A stretch of DNA of 64,000 nt from positions 479,667 through 543,666 of the forward strand of contig NZ_DJJS01000008.1 in NCBI RefSeq assembly GCF_002434265.1. The letters run 5' to 3'. Source of the stretch: Pseudomonas sp. UBA6562 (GTDB lineage: Bacteria; Pseudomonadota; Gammaproteobacteria; Pseudomonadales; Pseudomonadaceae). A program made the position numbers and the translations under genes. Below the pieces are notes generated by a model. That model was not told where the DNA came from. It saw nothing but the letters and a program-made list of their open reading frames with translations, and made no database searches. Below are positions 57,010-64,000 of the stretch, one piece after another; position 1 is the stretch's first letter, and every line of letters begins with the position of its first letter.

Positions 57010-57355
57010 TGGCTACCTCTGGGTCAAGAAATGTGCAGGCATTCTGCACCAGCCTTTGTGGGAAATGCATCCACGTAAACAGTGCGGGATCGTGCGCTGG
57101 CGCGCGGCCGATAGCGTTATCGGCGCCACATCGCGCGCTTGCCTGAACGTCCGCGCAGTACGTGGCAAGACTCCCCGGCCCCATATCTCGAACCGCGCGG
57201 GACACACCTCGTCTCGTCACGACACCGCCATGGGCAGCTTTCGCATACGCGCAGCAAGGAGTTCCGTGTCTGCCACTACCCTCGGTGGGCTGCCGTTTAC
57301 TTAAGCGGCGCCGTAGGTAGAATGGCGCCCTTCGATTCGAGCCCGAGCACATCAC
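57010..57355. other. divergent intergenic region, nitroreductase and trkH
   Basis: 346 bases with no credible gene. It contains the inverted repeat GCCGATA-GCGT-TATCGGC at 57107-57124, a possible operator. No clear promoter was found. Confidence 0.35.
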
Positions 57356-58810
57356 ATGGCGTTGCCGACCTTAAGAACCCTGGGTTTCATCATCGGCATC
57401 TTCCTCATCACCCTGGCGGTGAGCATGGCCGTACCGATGGCGACCCTGGTGCTGTTCGAACGCACCCACGATCTGCCGTCGTTCCTCTGGTCCAGCCTGA
57501 TCACCTTCATCGCCGGCGTGCTGCTGATCCTTCCAGGCCGCCCCGAGCACGTGCACCTGCGCCCACGGGACATGTACCTGCTCACGGTCAGCAGCTGGGT
57601 GGTGGTGTGCGTCTTCGCCGCGCTGCCGTTCCTGCTGACCCAGCACATCAGCTACACCAACGCCTTTTTCGAAAGCATGTCGGGCATCACCGCCACCGGC
57701 GCGACGGTGCTCAGCGGCCTGGACAACCTCTCGCCGGGCATCCTCATGTGGCGCTCGATGCTGCACTGGCTCGGCGGCATCGGCTTCATCGCCATGGCCG
57801 TGGCGATCCTGCCGCTGTTGCGCATCGGCGGCATGCGCCTGTTCCAGACCGAATCGTCCGACCGCTCGGAAAAGGTGATGCCGCGCTCGCACATGGTCGC
57901 CAAGTCGATCGTGCTGGTGTACGTCGGCATCACCGTGCTCGGCAGCCTGGCCTTCTGGTGGGCGGGCATGAGCCTGTTCGATGGCATCAACCACGCCATG
58001 TCGGCGATCTCCACGGGCGGCTTCTCCACCTCCGACCTGTCGCTGGCCAAATGGGACATCCCAGCCGTGCACTGGGTGGCCGTGGTGGTGATGATCTGCG
58101 GCAGCCTGCCGTTCACCCTGTACGTGGCGACCTTGCGCGGCAACCGCGGCGCGCTGATCCGCGACCAGCAGGTGCAGGGCCTGCTCGGGCTGCTGCTGGC
58201 GACCTGGGTGGTGCTGGGCAGCTGGTACTGGGCCACCACCGACCTGCCCTGGCTCGACGCGTTCCGCCATGTGGCGCTCAACGTCACCTCGATCGTCACC
58301 ACCACGGGCTTCGCCTTGGGCGACTACAGCCTGTGGGGCAACTTCTCGCTGATGCTGTTCTTCTACCTGGGCTTCATCGGCGGCTGCTCGGGCTCCACGG
58401 CGGGCGGCATCAAGATCTTCCGCTTCCAGGTGGCCTACATCCTGCTCAAGGCCAACCTCAACCAACTGATCCACCCACGTGCGGTGATCAAGCAGAAGTA
58501 CAACGGCCACCGGCTGGACGAAGAGATCGTGCGCTCGATCCTGACCTTCTCGTTCTTCTTCGCTTTCACCATCTGCGCGATCGCCCTGCTGCTGTCGCTG
58601 CTCGGGGTGGACTGGATGACCGCCCTGACCGGCGCTGCCGGCACCGTCTCGGGCGTGGGGCCGGGCCTGGGCGAAGTGATCGGCCCGGCCGGCAACTACG
58701 CCAGCCTGCCGGATGCGGCCAAGTGGATCCTGGCCGGCGGCATGCTGCTGGGGCGATTGGAAATCATCACCGTGCTGGTGTTGTGCATGCCGGCGTTCTG
58801 GCGCCATTGA
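57356..58810 (+). CDS. trkH: Trk-type potassium uptake protein, channel subunit
   Basis: 484 residues with about ten to twelve membrane helices. The four selectivity-filter loops are GITATGATV, ISTGGFSTSD, TTTGFALGD and VSGVGPGLGE. TrkH works with the cytoplasmic regulator TrkA, encoded elsewhere. The last 44 bases overlap the convergent AraC gene. Confidence 0.95.
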   Translation: MALPTLRTLGFIIGIFLITLAVSMAVPMATLVLFERTHDLPSFLWSSLITFIAGVLLILPGRPEHVHLRPRDMYLLTVSSWVVVCVFAALPFLLTQHISYTNAFFESMSGITATGATVLSGLDNLSPGILMWRSMLHWLGGIGFIAMAVAILPLLRIGGMRLFQTESSDRSEKVMPRSHMVAKSIVLVYVGITVLGSLAFWWAGMSLFDGINHAMSAISTGGFSTSDLSLAKWDIPAVHWVAVVVMICGSLPFTLYVATLRGNRGALIRDQQVQGLLGLLLATWVVLGSWYWATTDLPWLDAFRHVALNVTSIVTTTGFALGDYSLWGNFSLMLFFYLGFIGGCSGSTAGGIKIFRFQVAYILLKANLNQLIHPRAVIKQKYNGHRLDEEIVRSILTFSFFFAFTICAIALLLSLLGVDWMTALTGAAGTVSGVGPGLGEVIGPAGNYASLPDAAKWILAGGMLLGRLEIITVLVLCMPAFWRH

Positions 58811-59807
58811 CCCGGGCGCGGTACTCGCTCGGCGTCACCTGGAACCAACGACGGAAGGCTCGGTAGAAGTTGCTGGGGTCGGCAAAGCCCAACAAGTAGG
58901 CGGTTTCCAGCAGCGTGGTGCCGGGTTGTGCCAAGTACTGCTCGGCCAATTCGCGGCGAGTGTCGTCGAGCAACGTTTGAAAGCTGGTGCCCTCCTCTTG
59001 CAAGCGCCGCTGCAAGGTACGCTGTGACAGGTGCAGGGCCTGGGCCAGGGTTTCACGCTTGGGCTCGCCCTGAGGCAGGATGCGGCACAGCACCTGACGC
59101 ACGCGATGGGTCACACGGCTGCCGGAAAAGCGCGTCAGATACTCGCCGGCGAAACGATCATGCAGAATGGCCATGGCCTCGTTGGCCGTAGGCAGCGGCG
59201 CGTCCAGGTCGAGGGGATCGAAGACCAACGCGTCGTGGGCCGCGCCGAACACCAGCGGTGCATGAAAAGCCGCTTTGTAGGGCTCGACGTCTTCGGGTGG
59301 CGGCCCTTGCACCCGTACCTGGCGCGGCGCGATGGGGCGTCCGCTGAGCCAGCGGCACAAGGCCAGCGCACACGCCAGCGAGGCTTCGGCGCTGTGCCGG
59401 GTCGGTGTGAGGTGGTCGCCGTGCACGGTCAGCCTCAGCGTATAACCCTGTGGGCATAGGGTGAAACTGAGGTCGGAGCTTTCGGCGATGATGCGCTGGT
59501 AACGCACCAGGCGCTGGAACCCTTCGGCCAACGTACGGCTCGACATCAAGGCGTAGCCCACCACGTGGAACGAAGCCGGGCGCACGACCCGCGCCATGTT
59601 CAGGCCGATGGCAGGGTTACCTGACAAGCGCACGGCCAATTGCCAGAGGCGCGTCATGTCGTCCTGCGCAAACCGTGCATCCGGATCGTCCAGAGCGGCG
59701 AAGTCCAAACCCAGCGTGTGAAACATGGCGCGGCAATCGAGACCTTCCAACTCCAACGCCTTGACGATACCCGAGGCCCAACTGGCAGAAGTGGTTCTTT
59801 CACTCAT
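58767..59807 (-). CDS. AraC-family transcriptional regulator
   Basis: 346 residues. The C-terminal double helix-turn-helix (about 250-340) shows LAQALHLSQRTLQRRLQEEG and LLGFADPSNFYRAFRRW; the N-terminal 200 residues form the OruR/ArgR-type sensor fold seen in many Pseudomonas members. ATG at 59807; an upstream ATG at 59816 is possible. Targets unknown. The 3' end overlaps trkH by 44 bases. Confidence 0.88.
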   Translation of the reverse strand: MSERTTSASWASGIVKALELEGLDCRAMFHTLGLDFAALDDPDARFAQDDMTRLWQLAVRLSGNPAIGLNMARVVRPASFHVVGYALMSSRTLAEGFQRLVRYQRIIAESSDLSFTLCPQGYTLRLTVHGDHLTPTRHSAEASLACALALCRWLSGRPIAPRQVRVQGPPPEDVEPYKAAFHAPLVFGAAHDALVFDPLDLDAPLPTANEAMAILHDRFAGEYLTRFSGSRVTHRVRQVLCRILPQGEPKRETLAQALHLSQRTLQRRLQEEGTSFQTLLDDTRRELAEQYLAQPGTTLLETAYLLGFADPSNFYRAFRRWFQVTPSEYRARVNGARTPACTTPAR

Positions 59808-59942
59808 GGCATGCACCGACCGCGACTACTCTGATTGCAGAGGATACTCAATTGGCGCCTATTGTCACTGGCTATGCCAAATACCGAGTCTAGACTGGCT
59901 GAGTCCGCCATGCCGCTGATCGTGATAGGCAGGAGTGCAATC

Positions 59943-60254
59943 GTGAACCGTCCCGTGCAGTTTCAGAGTTTCGCTGAGTTCTATCCCTATTACCTGGGCG
60001 AACACCGCAGTCCCATCTGCAGGCGCCTGCACTTCGTGGGTACGTCCTTGCTCATCGCGCTGCTGGCCTACAGCATTGGCAGCGGCAATGGCTGGCTGTT
60101 GTTGAGCGTGCCGCTGGCCGGATACGGATTCGCTTGGGTCGGCCACTTCTTCTTCGAAAAGAATCGCCCGGCCACATTCACCTATCCGTTCTATAGCCTG
60201 CTGGGCGACTTCGCGATGTTCCGCGATATCCTGCGCGGCAAAGTGAGCCTTTGA
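59943..60254 (+). CDS. DUF962 (Mpo1-like) membrane protein
   Basis: 103 residues from GTG with AGGAG eight bases upstream. Two or three hydrophobic helices and the His motif HFVGTS and WVGHFFFEKNRPATFTYP identify the family; the yeast homologue Mpo1 is a dioxygenase in 2-hydroxy-fatty-acid breakdown. Bacterial role unknown. Confidence 0.88.
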   Translation: MNRPVQFQSFAEFYPYYLGEHRSPICRRLHFVGTSLLIALLAYSIGSGNGWLLLSVPLAGYGFAWVGHFFFEKNRPATFTYPFYSLLGDFAMFRDILRGKVSL

Positions 60255-60408
60255 CTGGTCAGACGTGGCAGCGACAAGTAGGCTGCAACGCTACTTCCGT
60301 TCAGTTAAGCCGAACCCATATGACTTGGGGCTGCTTTGCAGACCACCGCCCCTAATTTCTTAACTGATCGGCATTAGGCCTCAACGCCCCTTTTCAGACC
60401 GTCCGCCC

Positions 60409-60822
60409 ATGTCCGACTATCATTGCCATCCCCTGCCTCCAACACAGCGCCGGCTGCTGCACCTGTTCTACCGCCAACATGGATCGTCCATGCGCCCGTC
60501 GGGAGAGGCATCGCTGTGGGTGGCACGTGAGCGCGAGATCATTGCCGGGCTATGTTTGACGCCCATGGCGGGCGGCGCCTGGCTGACCAGTGTGTTCGTC
60601 GCACCGCCTCGACGCGGCCAGGGCGTGGCCGCAGCGTTGATCGAGGCGGCACTGGAAGATTCGGCAGGGCCGGTATGGCTGTTTTGTGAACCGGGACTGT
60701 CCGGGTTCTATGGCCGACACGGGTTCAAGTCGGTCTTGACACTGCCGGAGGCACTTTCCAGCCGCCTGCAACGCTACCAGCGCAGCAAGCCACTGATCGC
60801 CATGCAGCGCGACCTGACGTAG
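60409..60822 (+). CDS. GNAT-family acetyltransferase
   Basis: 137 residues with the acetyl-CoA loop VAPPRRGQGVAAALIEAAL and GRHGFKSV near the C-terminus. Substrate unknown. A stand-alone gene; no clear operon partner. Confidence 0.87.
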   Translation: MSDYHCHPLPPTQRRLLHLFYRQHGSSMRPSGEASLWVAREREIIAGLCLTPMAGGAWLTSVFVAPPRRGQGVAAALIEAALEDSAGPVWLFCEPGLSGFYGRHGFKSVLTLPEALSSRLQRYQRSKPLIAMQRDLT

Positions 60823-60841
60823 GGCCGCGCCGCCAAGCGCC

Positions 60842-61831
60842 TCAGGTAGGGCGGTGCTCAGGCTGGTCCGAAGCACCGGCCTCTGGGACGTCTTTGGTGT
60901 CGGGCTTGCCTTCTACCGGACGGGTATGGCCCAGCACCGAAATGGTCGGCTGTTCCTTACCCTCGTCGAAGTCTTTTTCACCTTTGTCCTTGCCTTCAGC
61001 CGACATGTGCTCGATCACCGCATTCATTTCAGCGCCCAACAGCAATACCGCTGAAGAGATGTAGAAATACAACAGCAACACGATGATCGCCCCGATACTG
61101 CCGTACATGGCGTTGTAGTCGGCGAACGTCTTCACATAATAGGCAAAGCCCAGAGAGGCCGCGATCCATACCACTACCGCGAGCACCGAACCTGGGGTGA
61201 TGAAGCGGAATTTCTGTTCCACATCGGGCATCACGTAGTACATCAACGCGACTGCGATCATCATCAGCAAAATGATCACCGGCCAGCGCAGAATGGTCCA
61301 CAGCGTAACGATGAACTCTTCCAGCCCCACCCGTGCGGCGATCCACTCCATCACTTGCGGGCCGAGTACCATCAAGGCTGCAGCCGCCAGCAGCATGCCG
61401 GCGATGCCGACGGTGTAGAGGATCGACAGCGGAATGCGCTTCCATACCGGACGCCCTTCGGGCACGTCGTAAGCGGCGTTCATCGCGCTCATCATCAGAC
61501 GCACGCCCGCCGACGCGGTCCACAGGGCGACCACGATACCCACTGAAAGCAGACCGCCCTTGGATTGCTGCAACTGATCGATGACCGGGTTGACCGACTC
61601 CAGCGCCACCGGCGGCAACACCAGCTCGACCTGCAAGCGCAACCAGGAGAAGAAGTCCGGCAAGTGCAGGAAACCGATCAAGGCAATGAGGAACAGCAGG
61701 AAGGGAAACAACGAAAACAACATCTGATACGCCATGGCCGAGGCGTAGGTCGACATCTCATCGTCGAGAAACTCTTGTACGGTGCGTACCAACACACGGT
61801 GCAGGGGCAGGCCTTGCAGGACGGGTAACAT
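60842..61831 (-). CDS. YihY/virulence factor BrkB family membrane protein
   Basis: 329 residues with about six hydrophobic helices and a charged C-terminal tail of about 60 residues. The SYASAMAYQMLFSLFPFLLF segment is diagnostic of the family, whose members have been linked with LPS or ribonuclease roles by mistake; function remains unclear. ATG at 61831 chosen for GGAG eight bases upstream. Confidence 0.9.
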   Translation of the reverse strand: MLPVLQGLPLHRVLVRTVQEFLDDEMSTYASAMAYQMLFSLFPFLLFLIALIGFLHLPDFFSWLRLQVELVLPPVALESVNPVIDQLQQSKGGLLSVGIVVALWTASAGVRLMMSAMNAAYDVPEGRPVWKRIPLSILYTVGIAGMLLAAAALMVLGPQVMEWIAARVGLEEFIVTLWTILRWPVIILLMMIAVALMYYVMPDVEQKFRFITPGSVLAVVVWIAASLGFAYYVKTFADYNAMYGSIGAIIVLLLYFYISSAVLLLGAEMNAVIEHMSAEGKDKGEKDFDEGKEQPTISVLGHTRPVEGKPDTKDVPEAGASDQPEHRPT

Positions 61832-61968
61832 GATTAGCGTCTCCTTTCGCCGCTTGATCATCGAAGGCACACCCATCGGACGGCCTGATAAGTAACAACT
61901 AGTCCAATAGACAGCGTCCAAGCTGTAAGTGCTCATTGGAATATGGCACACGATTGTGCCAGGCATGA

Positions 61969-61993
61969 AAAAGGGCCGCTAAGCGGCCCTTTT
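61969..61993. terminator. terminator of the CsbD gene
   Basis: The stem AAAAGGGCCGC/GCGGCCCTTTT with a three-base loop lies after the CsbD stop on the minus strand. Confidence 0.8.
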
Positions 61994-62009
61994 ACGAATG
62001 ACGGGTCAA

Positions 62010-62201
62010 TCAGTGATTCTTGGTTGCCTTGTCGGCTGCGTCCTTGACGTCACCTACTTTTTTCTGAGCTTCGCCCTTCAGCTCCTGGGCCGTGCCTTCG
62101 GCCTTGAGCTTGTTGTTGTCGGTGGCATTGCCTACTGCTTGCTTGCCTTTACCAACCAATTCGTTAGCCGCGCCTTTGATTTTGTCACCAGTACCGCTCA
62201 T
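62010..62201 (-). CDS. CsbD-family stress protein
   Basis: 63 residues, very hydrophilic, repeated pattern GDKIKGAANELVGKGKQAVG and ELKGEAQKKVGDVKDA. CsbD proteins are general-stress proteins of unknown mechanism. Its own terminator follows. Confidence 0.93.
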   Translation of the reverse strand: MSGTGDKIKGAANELVGKGKQAVGNATDNNKLKAEGTAQELKGEAQKKVGDVKDAADKATKNH

Positions 62202-62392
62202 GGCAGAACTCCTGAGATAAAGACACGTTCACCGTGCCGACATCTTGTTGACCGGGCGCTTTTGGCAAAGGTTTCAAGTTTTTTTACGAATGTCGAACGC
62301 CGCAGGCCATCGGCCCCTGCGCGCAACTTGCCGACCCGCCCGGCGCCCCGCACAATGCCGGCTCTTTGAAGCGTCAACGCGCAGGAACCTGC

Positions 62393-62773
62393 ATGAAACT
62401 CGACAAACCCGCCGCCATCGAACGGCGCAACGCAGCACTGACCCGCCCAGTGCTGACCCGTGACAACACGCTGTTCGCCACGCTCGACGGCAAACGCAAC
62501 CTCTGGTGGTTCGAAGTACCGGTGGCGCTGTTGCGCAAAGGCCAGCCCGATTGGGTCAACCTGCTGCTGCACACTCCCGAGGGCGACGAGCTGCAGCACC
62601 TGAAGGTGCCGATCAACTTCCTGCGTGCCCATCAGGAGCAGATGGAAGTCCGCAACCCGGGCAAGCGTCGCTCGACCATCAGCCTGGCCCTGAGCGCCGA
62701 CCGCGACTCGCGCCTGCGCGATACCCGCCCAGGCGGCGAACAGCTGGATTTCAGCACCTTCGCGCAGGCCTGA
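62393..62773 (+). CDS. conserved protein of unknown function
   Basis: 126 residues, soluble, with ATG after AGGA. Motifs: LFATLDGKRNLWWFEVPVAL near residue 27 and LRAHQEQMEVR near 79. No known domain seen. Its stop is adjacent to that of the convergent cvfB. Confidence 0.78.
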   Translation: MKLDKPAAIERRNAALTRPVLTRDNTLFATLDGKRNLWWFEVPVALLRKGQPDWVNLLLHTPEGDELQHLKVPINFLRAHQEQMEVRNPGKRRSTISLALSADRDSRLRDTRPGGEQLDFSTFAQA

Positions 62774-63610
62774 TCAGACCTTCTCGATGCGATCGTCATG
62801 GATGACGATCAAGCCTTGCTTGAACAACGCACCAATGGCTTTCTTGAAATTGCCTTTGCTGACGTTGAACAACTGGGTGATCACCTGCGGATCGCTCTTG
62901 TCGCATACCGGCAACGTACCCCCGGCCGCCGTCAGGCGCGCCATGATCTGTTCTTGCAGGCCATCGGCCAACGAAGCGCCGACCGGTTGCAGGCTCAGGG
63001 CGATCTTGCCGTCGTGGCGCACCTCTTTGATGAAGCCCTGCTCGTGCATGCCCGAGCGCAGGAACTTGAACACCTCGTTCTTGTGAATCAAACCCCAATG
63101 GCGATTGTTGATGATGGCTTTGAAGCCCATCGGCGTTTCGCCGGCCACCAGCAACTGCACCGGCTGGCCGGCCTGATAGGTGGCAGGCGTGTTGTCGAGG
63201 TAGCGGTCCAGGCGCGCAGTGGCGGTAATGCGCCGGGTGCGCTTGTCGAGATAGGCGTGGACCACGCAATAGTCGCCGATCTTCAAGGGCCGCGACTCTT
63301 CCGAATAAGGCATGAGCAGGTCCTTGGACAGGCCCCAGTCGAGGAACAGGCCGGCGCCGTTGATGTCCTTGACCTTCAGGCTGGCGAACTCGCCGACTTG
63401 CACCTTGGGCTTTTCCGTGGTGGCGATCAGTTGGTCTTCGCTGTCGAGATAGATGAAGACGTTGAGCCAGTCCTCGACTTCGGTCGGCGTGTCTTTGGGA
63501 ATATAGCGCCGGGGCAGGAGAATCTCGCCATCGGCGCCACCGTCGAGGTAGAGGCCGAAGTCGGTGTGTTTAACGATTTGCAAACTGTTGAAGCGCCCAA
63601 GCAGAGCCAT
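62774..63610 (-). CDS. cvfB: S1-domain RNA-binding protein CvfB
   Basis: 278 residues. Three S1-like OB folds (about 1-60, 65-125, 140-215) precede a winged-helix C-terminal domain (LFNVSKGNFKKAIGALFKQ). The N-terminus GRFNSLQIVKHTDFGLYLDG is typical. CvfB affects virulence-gene expression in Staphylococcus; the role here is unknown. Confidence 0.9.
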   Translation of the reverse strand: MALLGRFNSLQIVKHTDFGLYLDGGADGEILLPRRYIPKDTPTEVEDWLNVFIYLDSEDQLIATTEKPKVQVGEFASLKVKDINGAGLFLDWGLSKDLLMPYSEESRPLKIGDYCVVHAYLDKRTRRITATARLDRYLDNTPATYQAGQPVQLLVAGETPMGFKAIINNRHWGLIHKNEVFKFLRSGMHEQGFIKEVRHDGKIALSLQPVGASLADGLQEQIMARLTAAGGTLPVCDKSDPQVITQLFNVSKGNFKKAIGALFKQGLIVIHDDRIEKV

Positions 63611-63742
63611 TTTCCAAAGATCCTCGTGACAAGGCGACTATCCTACCACCGCAAGCCCGTTCGCCGCTTCAGGGGGTATCCGTCGGAACCGACGACTGGC
63701 ACATTCGTCTATCCTCAGGCCCGCATTCGCAAGGATTCGCTC

Positions 63743-64000
63743 ATGCTCACCCCTCTGGCCAAGCCCCTGCGCAGCACCCTTCTTGCCCTACTCTGCCTGC
63801 TCACCCTCAATGGCTGCGCGCGCATTGACCTGGCCTACCGCAATCTCGACGTTCTGGTGCCGTGGTCGTTGAACGACTACCTGGACATGAACCGCGAGCA
63901 GAAGACCTGGCTCGACCAGCAGCTCAAGCAGCAGTTGGCCTGGCACTGCCAGACGCAGTTGCCCGGCTACCTGGAGTGGCTGGGCGGTGTGCGCCAACTG
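63743..64000 (+). CDS. lipoprotein (DUF6279-like), N-terminal part
   Basis: 86 codons are seen before the window ends. A lipoprotein signal peptide (LLALLCLLTLNGCARIDLAY) with the lipobox Cys at residue 25 starts it, followed by NLDVLVPWSLNDYLDMNRE. The family is frequent in Pseudomonas; function unknown. Confidence 0.82.
   Translation, partial: MLTPLAKPLRSTLLALLCLLTLNGCARIDLAYRNLDVLVPWSLNDYLDMNREQKTWLDQQLKQQLAWHCQTQLPGYLEWLGGVRQL

Overview
The window reads as a chromosomal segment of a high-GC gammaproteobacterium, almost certainly a Pseudomonas of the P. putida / P. entomophila type. This rests on recognising gene content and order: efp with earP next to an ohrR-type regulator, a class II DAHP synthase, scpAB next to a yciO/PHP pair, TUT-like tRNA arrays, an aroP-type permease and a second kdsA. 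No database search was possible, so species assignment is inference.

Region 1 (1-13.4 kb) is accessory. A 1695-residue RHS/YD-repeat protein with a hydrophobic Ala/Gly-rich C-terminal tail is surrounded by three large, mutually related proteins of unknown function built from repeated beta-sandwich-like modules (one on the minus strand running off the left edge, two on the plus strand) and by a classical autotransporter. The block ends at a five-gene tRNA-Gly/tRNA-Glu array (13.6-14.2 kb) with its own promoter and terminator, a typical boundary for variable DNA. I consider the RHS protein plus the three-member modular family the most likely undescribed system here.

Region 2 (14.4-30 kb) is mostly core: a free-methionine-sulfoxide reductase, a hybrid sensor kinase, a glutathione peroxidase and MsrB form a redox/methionine-repair neighbourhood; then alaA, htpX, tpm, deaD with a long leader, a spermidine-synthase-like protein, class II DAHP synthase, a TauE/SafE permease, an OhrR-like regulator that lacks an adjacent ohr, and efp/earP (EF-P and its arginine rhamnosyltransferase).

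Region 3 (31-45 kb) holds a GreA/GreB-like factor, an MFS exporter, a SelW-like thioredoxin-fold protein, a MarR regulator, recQ, yecA-like and YbaN-like genes, an NADP-dependent oxidoreductase, pyrF, a Met-rich helix-hairpin-helix protein, an orphan kdsA paralogue and ydiJ (FAD/Fe-S 2-hydroxyglutarate dehydrogenase) divergent from a LysR regulator with a palindromic operator candidate between them.

Region 4 (46-64 kb) has aroP preceded by two TyrR/PhhR-type box candidates, rluB, the scpB-scpA-yciO-PHP cluster divergent from yciB-yciI, a Cpx-like regulator/Spy/sensor set split by a 555-base gap of repetitive DNA, trkH, an AraC regulator, several small proteins, cvfB and the start of a lipoprotein gene that leaves the window.
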